This document shows, piece by piece, positions 1 through 12,500 of a DNA stretch of 64,000 nucleotides. Source of the stretch: Pilaira anomala. Taxonomy: Eukaryota > Mucoromycota > Mucoromycetes > Mucorales > Mucoraceae. The stretch is from positions 35,064-99,063 of the forward strand of contig JAIXMQ010000082.1 in NCBI GenBank assembly GCA_025716855.1. The letters run 5' to 3'. Numbering within the stretch: position 1 is the first letter of the stretch; each line of letters begins with the position of its first letter. The position numbers were made by a program, and so were the translations under genes. Below the pieces are notes generated by a model. The model saw nothing but the letters and a program-made list of their open reading frames with translations, was not told the origin of the DNA and searched no databases.

Positions 1-71
1 GATGTTGATATTCAAATGCTAGTTTGTAATCAGGAATGTAATTAATAGAGCCTGTAAGATGTTTTGACATC

Positions 72-836
72 TTATGCTTCACGTATATATCTGACTTTAA
101 TACTTTGGTAAAAAATCATAGAAATCATAATCTTGTTCAGTGTGATAGTCGTATTAGTTCCATCGGGAGATATCCAGTTGTTGTTGACATTTATGCGAAG
201 TCTTTCCTTCTTATCACCGATAAAATAGTTATAATATGTTGAACATTTAGGGTGTCTTTCAACACTATCAAAACTTTCTTGACCACTATCCATCTCGTCT
301 TCGTCATCTCCTTCTTCAAATAAAGGAGCTTTTTGTTTTCCTTTTGCTCCTTGATGACTTTGGCTTGGCTCACCTTCAGCTTCAAATAATTGTGATTGCT
401 TACGTGTCAGCACTAACATTGTTAATTTTGACTGTTCATACAGTATCTTTTCATTACTTTTCATCTTTACTTTCAACGCGTTACAGCTATATATATTCTT
501 CATCTTCATTTTTATTTGTTTATTTTGATAGAAGTTTTTGAGAGCTAATCAATATTGTTGTAAGAGTCCATCTTGGCCTTTAAACTTATTTGTTTTATCT
601 ACAAGTTTAAACAGACCATTCAATAAAATATCGAGAAATTCATCTGCAGATTCAACCCTGTCATCACCATCTCCTTTAAAGTATGATTCTATCACTTTTT
701 TGATATCGCTCCAGTGTTTAGTTTCATCAATTAATATCCCTTTTTCCAAGTTCTATTTCTTTCGCTTTTTATCTGACGATACTGTGTTTCCCTTCAACTT
801 ATTTAAGATAGGTTTTTTTGGAGTAGTTGTAGACAT
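72..836 (-). pseudogene. Decayed gene of unknown function with two in-frame stops
   Basis: A single reading frame runs from an ATG at 836 down to a stop at 72 but is cut by a TAG at 753-755 (codon 28) and a TGA at about 549-551. All three pieces are in the same frame, so point nonsense changes in one gene explain it better than separate genes. The first piece is lysine-rich (ends SDKKRKK). The middle piece is a likely amphipathic helix region (KHWSDIKKVIESYF). The last piece has an acidic run (FEEGDDEDEMDSGQ) and ends in a polar segment containing WISPDGTN. I do not recognise the family. A missed intron around each stop is possible, but no convincing GT-AG pair was seen. Confidence 0.45.
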
Positions 837-939
837 TTTAAAGAAATAAAAAAATAAAAGAGATATGGACGCGTCGGTTTCTTTTTTTTTTTTTTTTTTT
901 GAATAAATCACCACAATTGGAACCCAAAAAAAAAGTGAT

Positions 940-2361
940 CACCATTAGGTTTTGAAACAAATCTTTCACTGTTGAAGTGAAAGATTTCTCGTCGGCAAAG
1001 AAAGAGAAAGGATTGAAGGGACATAATTGTTCCGACGTAGAAAGAGGCGAGAGCGAAGAAACAAGACAGAAAGGAGAGACAGGAACACAACAAACAACTT
1101 CATTTACGAAAAAAAAAAATCCATCAATGGGATGGATTTACAAAGGCCTGCAGAAACTGAACAAACGGAGGAACAGGGAAGATAGGCAAAGGTGCTATTT
1201 TAACAAAGAGATCTTTTGAGATTACATTTATAACAAAGAGAGCTTTAAGCTCCTCGTTTAAAAGGCAAACATCCGGAACGGCAGTTTCTTGAAACAAAGC
1301 TATCAATGAGAGAGCCTTACAAACCTCGGCAGAAGAGGTGGTTTAGTGTACCCAAGCAGGGACAGAGTCAATCTTTAAGACAAAGTTACAATGAGTTGCT
1401 TTGAAGTCCTCAAAAAGGAAGGAGGTGGGGGTTATAAAAGTATAAAAAAAACAATGAGTATAAGCTTACATGAAATATATGGTTACTGCGGACATACTTA
1501 CGAAAAACAAAGCTAATAGCTGATATTAGGTACAAGAGCAGGCGAATCATCTTAATGAAATAGTTATGAAGAGAAGCTTATATAATAAAAATCATAAAGC
1601 ATTATCTTCGACGCCCACCATCACTGTTACACATATAATGCAAATTTTTTTTTACTGGAATGGTAATTTCTGATAACAATTTTTGTAAAATAGCTTTTAC
1701 GAATCAGTCATTATTCAATTGTCTTCTTTGAAATTTTCTGATGGTAACTATACCATATTATAAGCAATGATTATTATTATTATTTTTTTTTTTAAAAAAA
1801 AAAACTTGTACACAAGACAAATTTTTTTTTTCAAATTTCTGAAGCATCAAATAAACAAAAGATAACGCTCAATTTGAAAGCCAATAGTATTAGAGAAGAT
1901 GATGGAAGATAACTTCATTTTGGTTTAGCTCTTTTCTTATTTTAGAACAAACTTACGAAATCTTCCTTTTTTTTCATGTTTTATGTCTTTTTAATTATTT
2001 ATTGGATATTACCATAATACAGGTTGTTTGATTTCCACCATATGCTTGCTCCCACACTCCTGGAGTGAGTAAAATATTTTTTTGATAGATCTTTGTCAAA
2101 AAAATAAGATAAAAAAAAACATAATTTCTAACGTATGACACTTCATTTTGTATCAACTCCATGCATCTATCTAGTTACTTTCATTACAATACATCTATAC
2201 ATGCTTATATTTATTTAATTGAAAGAGATTAATTTTTTAGCTTAAGCAATAGATGAATGATCTGTTTGTAATAAACTTAGCTCTTTTTTTTTTTAAAAAA
2301 AAAAAAAAAAAACTGAAACACTCAAAGACCTTACTATACTAACTATTTAATATCCATTTGA

Positions 2362-2403
<42 letters not shown>

Positions 2404-3206
2404 AAGTTTTCTCTTGTATGATGAAGAAGCTTATTAAAACGTTAAAAAAAGTTGTTCTATACAGAAAGGAGCATTTTTAATTTCTTCAGCTTATGTGTGC
2501 GTGTCTTATCTGGATTATGTATTATCTCTAATAAAAATCCAGCAGCGCTTTCATATACTTTTTTTAAAGTAAACTTTAATAATAGAACGGAGAGGGAGAA
2601 AAAAAAAAGGCACATATAATGTTACTTGTAATAAAGAAGAAGCCTTTTTTTCCCATGTAATAAACTTTTAATTGATATTAATCGTATCGACAAACTTATC
2701 AAAAAATTCTTATTTGACAGCAATATGTAAAGAGAAGCGACCAGAAACACGAAATTTTCTAAATTGTTTAGTAATAAAGCCATGAATATTATGACAATAC
2801 TTTATACATTGATACACTATTGGTACAGTTATCTGTCATACAAAAAAACTTGAGTCGTATACGAGCTTATGGTACATAAGGCCATCCCATATGTACGGAT
2901 ATAAACTTGGCGTCTGTCATACAGTACATGTATAATTATTCATCTAAATTTCTCTCACTATACGTTTCCTATAATAGAGAGAACAGATACCGTTAAAGGT
3001 CGTATTTGTTTGAGGAAGGTATTATATCTATATTTTTCCTTAACTACAAAAAAATGTCATGTATATATCAGTTATTATACATGTAACGTATGGCATTTAT
3101 TAATTTATAATTTCACACACTTTTATATACGGGATATATACATGAGAATATAGAAATAAAAATGACACAAGCGGTTAACTAATTTTTCAGTTACATATTC
3201 GTATCT
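940..3206 (+). repeat. Module M, copy A (diverged segmental repeat, about 2.3 kb)
   Basis: This block matches 49225-51470 in the same orientation and 17356-19600 in inverted orientation, with scattered substitutions and indels of a few percent. It contains the 5' part of a small membrane-protein gene (on the minus strand) followed by AT-rich, non-coding sequence with an (AT)n tract at about 2368-2398. Homology to arms B and C stops at about 940 on one side. On the other side copy A continues in step with arm B (but not C) through the Hsp70-like gene. No transposase or terminal repeats were seen, so it looks like a segmental duplication rather than a classical transposon. Confidence 0.75.
945..1550 (-). 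pseudogene. Broken copy of the small signal-peptide/membrane-protein gene
   Basis: This is the copy A counterpart of the genes at 19001-19746 and 49077-49822. The signal-peptide exon is kept (ATG at 1550, MIRLLLYLISAISFVF) with the same GTAAGTATG donor. The second exon carries a nonsense codon at 1343-1345, where the other copies read GAA after CAC, plus further frame damage. The region encoding the C-terminal membrane anchor is missing because homology ends near 945. This copy cannot make the full protein. Confidence 0.65.
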
Positions 3207-3216
3207 CTAAGCATAA

Positions 3217-3762
3217 CAAGTAGGAATTAGGTGGGACCAATGGGTCCAATTCGGACCCTTTGGTCCAAAAATAAAATGTACGTTTTTTAATCAAAAATGA
3301 TTTTTTTGTAACATTCATAGTTTAGTCTTTATAAAAAAGATCAGAATATTTATATCATATTGTTTTTGAAATCAATTTATTATTTGTCACTTTATTCAAT
3401 TTTAATCTTTAAAAAAAACAGAAAACTTAAATCTTAAAAAATATGTGTCTCGCTAACTATGATATCGTGAGCAATTGAAGCATTTCTTGGCAATCAAAAA
3501 TAGCCTGAATAATTCTTCACAACCCAAATTATTTTATAATTGACTGTCAAAGATTCGGACCAAAGATTCTGACTGATTTTAGCAAAACCGTCTCCATACA
3601 ATGTTCAATTAATACATTTTTTTTTTTCATAATTACAAAAAGGGCAATGAATTACATAACCTCTATTATTCTATATGTTTATTTCATAAGAAACGAATAA
3701 CTGTGGAAAAATTGATTTTACAAATTCGGACCAAAGGGTCCGATTGGGATAATTGCAACTTG
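3217..3762. mobile_element. Short non-autonomous element (MITE-like) inserted in copy A
   Basis: Alignment of copy A to the matching stretch of arm B (about 17285-17360, inverted) shows about 546 extra bases here, so arm B serves as an empty site. The ends are imperfect inverted repeats: CAAGTAGGAATTA at the left, and a right end whose complement starts CAAGTTGCAATTAT. Both are followed by a shared inner block CGGACCCTTTGGTCC (left 3252-3266; complement at 3728-3742), itself a near-palindrome. A further partial copy of the GGACCAAAG word lies near 3558. No ORF is present. The target-site duplication is not clear (possibly AA). Confidence 0.6.
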
Positions 3763-3962
3763 AAAATTATATGTGGCTAATAACTATCAAGTATATCGAT
3801 TACTTAACTCTACAAGTTTTTGATTCGTAAAATTGTACGTTTATTTCGATTAAAGTCAAATCTACATAGTTATTTTGTTAACTAATAATTAATAATCAGT
3901 CATGTGAAATTAAATTATATAAATATATGCTTTTCTCCTTTATTATAGAAGGCTGTCATAAC

Positions 3963-5793
3963 TTAAAATCGCTCTAGAACAATCAATTCTCCTACTTCAA
4001 ACGGCAAACCTTCTTCATAGGGCTCACCCCGGTCTGTTGAAATACCTTGACCAACTATTTTTGCTGAGAACTCAATGGAGGAGGAATGCCCTTTGGTTTC
4101 TGTTAAAATCATTAAAGGTAAACTTTCTTTTAGGTTGAGATTATAAAAATCAACCACGATACTATCCACCCATTCATCCGTTGAATTTACTGGAATCGTT
4201 CCATTCGGTTCTAAACCTTCCAAGCCTTTAAGTTTATATACAACTATGATTCGTAATAAAAAATAAATATAAATCGAGTGTCTTCTAAAAATAATAATAA
4301 AAACTCCCCTGTAAATGACTTACCCATATCAACGTAAAAATCAGTATAACCTGATGGAACCTTAAAATGAAACACTTTCTTGACTCCTACATTGTTTATT
4401 ATATCACCTTTTTTTAAAAGTATTAACAATTTATCTTTGCCATCAATGAATTTTCTTGTTTCTCTCTCTCTGTACATTAAACTGACTTCATTGTCGGGGG
4501 CACCATCCTTATTTACTTCCACAGCAAATCCATAACTTCCATTAGACGTCTGTTGTAAGTCTCCAAATCGGAAGCTTTTATAATACATTGACTGCCGGTA
4601 AATATCAGAAGGCTGTAAAAGCTGATCAGGAAATTCTGGTATGACCAAAGTATATGGTTCAATATTTTGTGTTTTGTTGGAAATACCAATCTCTTCTTCC
4701 AGTAAATTCGCAAGAATAAGTTGAAGTTGTCTGTTCTCGGTAAAATAGATCGTACTAAATGCATGTTCTATGTTATTGTATAGTCCAAACAGATCCTTGT
4801 TTACCAATGATGCTGATACAACAGAGGCCATATCTCGTAAAACAGGTTCAAATGAAATATTTATAATGTCTCTAACTGATAAAGACACTACACAATTGCA
4901 CGTCCTACCTAACTTCATTGTTTCTTTATCATCGAGTTGTAGGACGTCGTTTCTTTTCAATATCTGTATAGTAAAAGAGTATCGAGTTATTATTTTAAGC
5001 AATATAACAATATAACAACATGTATTTAACATACCTTTTCATATATTAATTCTCTAAAGCGTGTTGTGAATTGCGTTAATATTTCTCTTGAAAACAGGTA
5101 TTCGCCATTTTCATTATGATTTTGACACACCTGAATTGCGCTAGTATTTTTAGTCAGATAATTCCACATACTACAGCACAATGAATCATATATATTTTGA
5201 GTGGGGATTATTTCATCTTCTAAAGTAATAGCTTCCTGTACTCCATCTCCCGAACCTATATCAGTGACTATTTGCTTTAAGGTGAGTTGCACATAATCAT
5301 CATGTAACTGAGCTAATAGGATGCAAGATTTGATTGGGAATCTCAGTTTGTATCGTTCCTGTATAACCGACAATAATCTTTCACCTTGTATTTCAATCCT
5401 TAACTTGCTATATTTATCACACTTTTCTACCAAACCACTTTCATAAACAATCTTTTTCAAATCATCTTTTGTGCCTATACTGCACTTTAGTAATCTCTTT
5501 TCAATCGAGAGTAAAAACCCAATATTTATTTTCTTCTTTTCATCTTTTAGTTGCTGACCGAATGGTCCATTGACTTTTAGTAGTTCATTCATATAAGTGA
5601 AATACATCAACATAAAAGCTTCAATGTATCTTGGTTCTTGAGTCGATACTAATGTTTCGTTGTTTAAATGGATGTTTTCTAGTATTTCTTCAAATTGAGC
5701 TAACAGGATTTTTGTTTTCTGAGAGTAGTATTCTGGTATAAACAGACAATTTAGGTTGTCAATGAGTAAATAATTATTGATAAGTGATATACA

Positions 5794-5842
<49 letters not shown>

Positions 5843-7507
5843 ATTATCAAGTAGGAAGCTATTCTATTTAACATACTTTTCGTTCACCATTAAGGTTGTC
5901 ACATTTGAAAATTTAAAAAAAGTTTTTAATGGTTGTAAGCTAAAATTAGTTCTAAAATCAGTATGTAACCATATATCAAGATATTTTTGTATGCAGGCAC
6001 TGTATACTTACTACTTTTTAGATGTAAAGTAACTATTATCTAGGTGCATCTCAATGAGACCATCTTCGTTTACGAGGGAGTATGATAGGAAAGTAGAATT
6101 GAATGAAATATCTGTAGATGCATATAGTTAATTGTCAATAACCAGCCTTGTCATATATAATTACCTCTTAAACTAACCTATGTTTATTATTCCATCTGCC
6201 CCATTTTGTGAAAAGATAGATGAAGACGAAGATTGATCTTTTGAAGACAATACACATGGTCTTGAGTTTATATCTGAGTTACGCATAATATCACAAAGAT
6301 AGTCACCAGCCCCGTTTAAAATTTCGAGTGATTTATCTTTGAAGCGTATAGTTTCTGTCGTATTGATGTTCGTAGAACTTAACGAATGTACCACAACTTC
6401 AATTACAGCTTGCGACCATAAAGAAGAAATATTGCCACGGTCAGCAGAGCTATAAAATAATAAGGACTTGCATTTCCTCATTGTGTTAAATGGATAGGGG
6501 CCTGTTTTGATATTCAAGTTTATTTTACCAATTTCAAAACAAATATCATACATATTAAGTGATTCCAGATAGTTTGATTGTGACACATTGAACTTCCATC
6601 TATCTCTAACACTAATCCGGAGCATTTTTAGGTTAGCTACCAGGTTTTCCCGGTCATTCAGGCCAATAATATTCTATTAAAGCGTTTAAAAACACATATC
6701 TAATGTCTATTTTTTATTTACCTGCGTTGCAAAGTCCATCCTGTCATAAATATATTCCGCTAAGTGAATAAGACTACTTTCTTGAGTGTCACTTGGAAAT
6801 AACTTGAATTCTAGAAAGGTATGCAAGGAACTTCTAATACTTTTTTCAGTCATGATGCATGCTGATGAATGTAAAATTCTCGGACATAAAAGTTCTTCAG
6901 GGATATCAAATAAAGAGGGATGGGCTTCTATCAAGTCAAATTTTATTGACGCTTTTGTTTTGTCTTCAAGATATTCAATTTTGCATAATGTGTAAAGATT
7001 TCCTGTTTTAAAGTATCCAGGTCCAATTCCTGTTGATGAGCGATTTTTTTTAGTTTGTGCACCGTAGAAAATAGATTCTGTATCAGAAAGAAATAAAAGT
7101 CTATCGTTATGGTCGGTTTCTGATATGAGACCAGCTTGTATAAAGATGGGACGAAGCAGTTGTTCTCTTGTGTTTTGATCCCATTCTCTGGGAATTACAC
7201 ATAAGTAGTGAAGTGAGTCAAGACTTTTACCTTCTTTGATAAAGTTCACAATTAAACGAATATAATCTGACATTATATGCTCCAAGTTTATCGTATCCTT
7301 TTCATTACTTTTCCCTTTCTTGAACGCAGAGTATAGTTTGTATACAAAGTTGTCAATTTTTACATGATCTTCATTCTTTCTATCTTCCATTTCTTTCCAC
7401 TGTCGCTCAAATTCATCATTAATATGGTATGGTAATGACCAAAGTATAATTTCCTTCTTTTTTTTATCATAAATAATACGATCTTTTACGCTATTATAAA
7501 ACATCAT
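3963..7507 (-). CDS. Divergent Hsp70-like (actin-like ATPase fold) protein, about six exons, N-terminus apparently truncated
   Basis: Readable exons are about 7507-6721, 6675-6173, about 6110-6013, 5796-5038, 4966-4323 and about 4240-3963, joined by GT-AG introns; the first junction joins cleanly as FATQ-NIIGL. The segment LHYLCVIPREWDQNTREQL followed by RPIFIQAGLIS and LLFLSDTESIFYGAQ is typical of the distant Hsp70/HSPA12-like ATPases that are abundant in Mucoromycota. The long C-terminal part (NYLTKNTSAIQVC, VSLSVRDIINISFEPVLRDM, GLPFEVGELIVLERF) is of unknown role. No upstream exon with the DxGTT-type first phosphate motif was found in the preceding 700 bases, so ATP binding is doubtful. 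The fourth exon is preceded by a 44-base T run directly at its AG acceptor. A deleted inverted copy lies at 15480-17106. It may be an active paralogue or an early pseudogene; the long open exons favour recent function. Confidence 0.65.
5797..5840 (-). repeat. 44-base homopolymer (A on +, T on the coding strand) at an intron acceptor
   Basis: An uninterrupted A44 run on the plus strand forms the polypyrimidine tract immediately before the AG of the fourth exon of the Hsp70-like gene. The length is far beyond a normal tract and is likely to vary between isolates. Confidence 0.85.
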
Positions 7508-8215
7508 TATTAGTATTTAATGATAAAAAAAACAGCGAACTACGATCTTACAGTGATTTACAGATATTAGGGTTTTTTCTTTGTGAATTTGTACCTATTC
7601 TATACTCTATTCTGCCAAATTGTAAATCTTACATGCACAAGATCTGTTAAAGTGAGTAAATAATTAATCGATACTGTTACTTACAAATACTAACAGCATG
7701 ACTATGTTGACGAAGATTATAAACATATTCCATGTTAAACACTTGAAAAGGCTTTTATAAATGCCCTTGAAAAAAAAAAGGACCTTTTGGAATTATCATG
7801 TGCCACATTTAGGTGTAACAAAGTTCTTTTCGCATTTGGATTTCATTGACCAATGACTTGTTTTAACATTTATCAGTTGATGACAGTTATTTTCATTTAA
7901 TTGTAAAGTTTGGTAAGAAACAAATAAGCTTGTTCCAGGACTAAGTAGTCATTCCTTTTTATTTTTTAAATGCCTTACACATCTATAATGTCCAAAGCCT
8001 CTTTGTTTATAGAATGTCTTTTCATATATAGAACAGACGAGGCAAAATGAATGTGTTTCAGCAATAAGGCTTGGATTAATTTATTCATTTTTCAAGTAAT
8101 ACAAAACTCCTGCCAATCCTTCTCAAATTTGACAATTCAATAATTATTATCCGATTCAATGTCAACAGAGTGAAAAGAATACACAGTTTTGATTCACTGT
8201 TGTGACGAAAAAAAA
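7508..8215. repeat. Upstream flank of the Hsp70-like gene, shared inverted with 15040-15480
   Basis: About 500 bases of this flank (roughly 7790-8215) align to 15040-15440 on the opposite strand, for example the stretch around GTAACAAAGTTCTTTT at 7819. This marks the outer limit of the A/B inverted duplication near 8215 and 15040. No ORF, and no missing Hsp70 N-terminal exon, is visible here. Confidence 0.65.
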
Positions 8216-8539
8216 AAAAAAGGGGGAATGGGTGGTCGAAGAAGCAGTAGTAGCAAATCAACTCTGTGGATCCAATTTTTTTTTGTCTCGCCGTGGTACC
8301 TGAATCATAAGTCCAAAAGCTTGAGCCGAAAGTATTATACTAATTTTGTAATTATTATAATAAAATGAATACTGAACTTTCTAAAAGAGCTTTGAATTGT
8401 AATCTTCTATTTCAGAAAATGCTACCCAGGATGTTACAGTAAAAACTTTAAAAAAGGATACTGTCGAAAACAATTTTGAAGTAGCTAATTAATGCAACAT
8501 TAATCCACTTTAATAAGTGTCTAAAAGGTGGCGCGTACT
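8216..8539. other. Intergenic, nothing recognised
   Basis: AT-rich sequence with short homopolymers between the end of the A/B duplication and the next repeat fragment. No conserved ORF or RNA signal seen. Confidence 0.4.
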
Positions 8540-8905
8540 TACTTTTTTTGTTTACAGTAAACTTTAATAAAAGAAAAGAGAAAGAGAAAAGGAGCACATA
8601 CAATGTTACTTGTAATAAAGAAGAAGCCTTTTGTTTCCCCCAACTTGTAATAAACTTTTTATTGGTATTAAACGTATTGACAGGCTCACCAAAAATTCTT
8701 ATTTGGTAACAACAAAAAAGATTTACAAGAGACACAAAAATTCCTAAAACGTTTAGTATTGACCATGATAATACTTTATACATTGATAGTTACAGTTATC
8801 TGTCATTCAAAAAAAACTCGAGAATTATTTGGGCTGTATACGAGCTTATATTACATAAGCCGCGAATTCGGCACACACTACATGTATCAGTTATTCATAT
8901 AAATT
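8540..8905 (+). repeat. Module M fragment (copy A')
   Basis: A diverged piece matching about 2565-2945 and 50865-51245 in the same orientation. It shares the GTAAACTTTAATAA start and the block ATGTTACTTGTAATAAAGAA. Divergence is clearly larger than between copies A, B and C. No coding sequence is conserved across the copies. Confidence 0.65.
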
Positions 8906-9500
8906 TATACCTCTATAATCAGCATTCATCAACAGCGTTATATTTATCTTATTTTGTACTTTACTTGTATCCATACTGAGTCTTTAAATAAAATTTTCTG
9001 TTCGTTGTGGAAGTACTTATTCAATAACGATATATATGAATAATTCAATGTAATTAGTAGTATCAAAGGCTTTTTTTTTCGCTAATATTTTATTTACTGC
9101 ACATTTATCCATTTAAATAAACTGGACTTCCCTTTTTAAAATTTAAAGTTAGAGTTCTACATATCTTACTCTAATGCAAAGGGGGGAGGGGATTTATGCA
9201 TGAATAGTTTTGGTCTCTCCCTCTCTCTTTCCTATTACTTTTATTACCGCTTTACAACCGTAAATAAACCACGGAAAATAATGTGATATAGAGTTTACTT
9301 GTAAAATGATTCCAGACCTATTTATTTAAAAGCTGTTAGATATACTCACACACATACACACATGATGTGCTGAGTTGATCCAGATGGAATTAAATCGCAG
9401 ACTTTTTTTTTACCAGCAAGATATTTTTTTGGGAATCGTAATTCGATAGGATATTTCGTTTTCTTTTTCTCTCTCCCTTCTTTTTTTTTTTTTTTAAATT
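8906..9500. promoter_or_regulatory. Intergenic upstream of the ABCG gene
   Basis: AT-rich DNA with several poly-T runs and pyrimidine-rich stretches (about 9214-9230 and 9461-9495) that end just before the proposed ABCG start. The promoter must lie here, but I cannot define a site. An upstream exon encoding a signal peptide could be hidden here, although none was recognised. Confidence 0.35.
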
Positions 9501-12500
9501 ATGTTTCCACATTTAAAACGGGAAGAATGTCCTGAATGTCCAGTATGTTTCAATTGTCAATTACCAACGAATAGTTGCACAAATGGAGGACAATGTGATG
9601 TAAGTGGTGCATGCATTTGTCCCACGGGTTGGGGTACATATATAAATATTATATTTAATACCATACGAAATAAAAGTTGATAAAGTTATATTATAAGGTG
9701 ATTTGGATTGTACACAACCTTTATGTGGCTCACTTTATGAAAAAGATCGACCTTTAAGAGAACCAGATCAAGATTGTGTATGCGATCCAGGGTAAAAAAT
9801 ATATATATATATATATGCAAAAGAATAGGTTCTAAAGATTGTATTTTTAGGTGGGGAGGAGTAAATTGTAACGTGTGTCAGAATGATAAGGCATGTCAAC
9901 CATTTAAAGGGGAGGAAGCGACATGTATTAAAACGGCTATTGGATTAAAATCTACACATGCATGGTGTGCTACGACAAGTAAGGCAAAGAGAGATGAGAT
10001 GCATGATAATTTGTTTTGTTGATATTATATTATCTTAGATATACCTTGGATTGATAATACACATGTATCTTTGACATGTGAATGGGAGAAAGATCAATGT
10101 GTATTTCAGTTTTGGAAAGATCGAGAGGAACAGTTCTATTGTGAGTTAAGTGAATGTAGTCAATCGAGTAAAGTATATATAAAGATGGAACCGATGGTAT
10201 GATGATGATGTTTATTAATGTGCAAAAAAAAAATATATATAGCTTCGGCAGAGAATGATGTACAAGGACATTGTAAAAAGGCCAATTGTGGTTGCATGAA
10301 AGATGCTTTTATGTGCGGAAAAGAAGTTGGTAAAAAAAAAAAAAAAGAATTGATGATATATATCCAGAATTTAACAAATAATAATATCCTTTTAAAGATA
10401 TGTCTGAATTAGTGAAAAATGTAAAGGGTCCTTCCGAATGGTTTTGTAAAAACGGGAAAGATTGTTGGTACAACGGTATAGTCTTAATAGGGGGATAATA
10501 TGTGTACATTCAATGAGCTCATCTATTTGATATATATAGAATATTCCACTTTAGTTAGTGTATTCCCCGATAATATTCAATTAAGTTGTGATGCAGGTGA
10601 ATGTGCAAATGAACAAGATTTTCTTGATGCAACACCTATTGTAAGCACTATAAAAAAAAAAATAAAAAAAAAAAATCCGGATTTGTTAACTTGCAAAAAT
10701 GTATCATGTAGGATCACGAATTTTCAAGTTACACGGAAATGATGGTGATTGGAGCTATTTGCATTGCATGTATTTTATTATTTATCGTTACAAAAGTTAT
10801 TGCAGCAAGACAAAAGAGAATGTTTGGTACACGCATTGAATTATCCACAGAAGACGACGAAGACGATGATATGTTGACTGCGACAACGGAAGTTTCCATG
10901 ACATTTTCAGAAATAAGTTATATCGTTGCAGGTAAATCCATCTTATCGAATATCAGTGGGTACGTTGAACCAGGACAGATGTTGGCGGTCATGGGACCTT
11001 CGGGTGCAGGTAAATCGAGTCTACTTGATATCTTGGCAAAGAAACATAAACGCGGTGTGACCAGTGGAAAGATCTTGATCAACGGTATGTCACCTACGCG
11101 AAGACAGTTTAAACGGATCACAGGGTTTGTGGATCAAGACGATAGTTTGATGGGTACTTTGACGGTAAGAGAGACACTGACGTATGCGGCATTGATGCGG
11201 TTACCGAGGCATATGGGGTTAAAGGCCAAACAAAAGCGTGTGGAGGATGTGATACAGGAGTTGGGAATTAGTCGAATTGCTGATAGTTTGATTGGGATAC
11301 CTGGTCAACGCGGTATTAGTGGTGGGGAGAAGAGAAGGGTGAGTATTGGAAAGGAATTGGTGACGAGTCCTAGTTTGTTATTTCTGGATGAACCTACGAG
11401 TGGGTTGGATGCGTATAATGCTGGTGTTGTGATGGAGTGTCTTCAGAAATTAGCGCATGAAGGGAAAAGAACGATTGTGGTGACGATTCATCAAGTAAGT
11501 ATGACTTTTTTTTTTGGGGTAGTAAATTGTTAAATGTTAATTATGTGTATATATGTAGCCTAGGTCGAATATTTTTAAAATGTTTGATTCACTCATGTTA
11601 TTAACAAGTGGACAACTGGTAATTTTTGAATCAATGTAAATGAAGGTGAAAATCTAACAATAGTATTGAAATGTTAGGTTTATTTTGGGCCAGTCAAGAC
11701 ATGCTCAAGTTACTTTAGAGAGCTTGGGTTTCCTATTCCAACGGATTATAATGTAGCAGACTACTTGAGTAAAATAATTTTTATTTTGTTGTTTCAGATT
11801 TTTTTTACATACTCATGTTTATAACCTGTGTAGTTGATCTTACAATGAAACGACCTGATGATGTGGCCAGTCGACCCAGTACACCGGGATTAGTCACTAG
11901 TAATAGCCAAGAACAATTATTAGAAGAAATCCATACACCTTACTCACTGCGAAGGAGAAGACAACAAGAAGAAGGGTCTGGAGAACTTGATCTGGTATCG
12001 GAGTCAAACCATACACACTTTTTACTTGATTCATTTTATTCTTCATCACTTTATCGTATACTTGAGAACCGAGTCAAGAGCAACCAACGATTATCGACAA
12101 ATGAGTATTCAGTTTGGGTAGATGCAGCTGGACACGAGAGATCGGATTTATCTCTTGGACAATTCTATCATGAATTCAGCTTACTCTCTTCTCGTACATT
12201 TATCAACATGTATCGAAACCCGTTTTTATTTTTTGCGCATTTTGTGTTTTCTATGATACTTGGGGTGTTACTGGGTAGTTTATTTTGGCAAGTGGATGTA
12301 GACCTCTCAGGAGTTCAGAACCGATTGGGCGTGTTGTTCTTTATGTGTGCGTTATTAGGATTTGCAGCGACGAGTGCATTGGATATGTTTAATAAGGAAC
12401 GTATACTGTTTATGAGGGAACGCGAGAACGGGTATTATAGTCCAAGTGCGTATTTCATGGCGAAAGTATTGTTTGATGTGGTGCCTTTACGTGTTCTTCC

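Noticed and set aside
2368..2398. (AT)n tract as an origin or regulatory site
   Set aside because: Several similar AT tracts occur across the window at repeat-equivalent places; nothing indicates a specific role.
8864..8874. GAATTCGGCAC, identical to part of a common cDNA-cloning adapter
   Set aside because: An 11-base match in the middle of a repeat copy; no adapter continuation and no cloning junction, so chance is likely.
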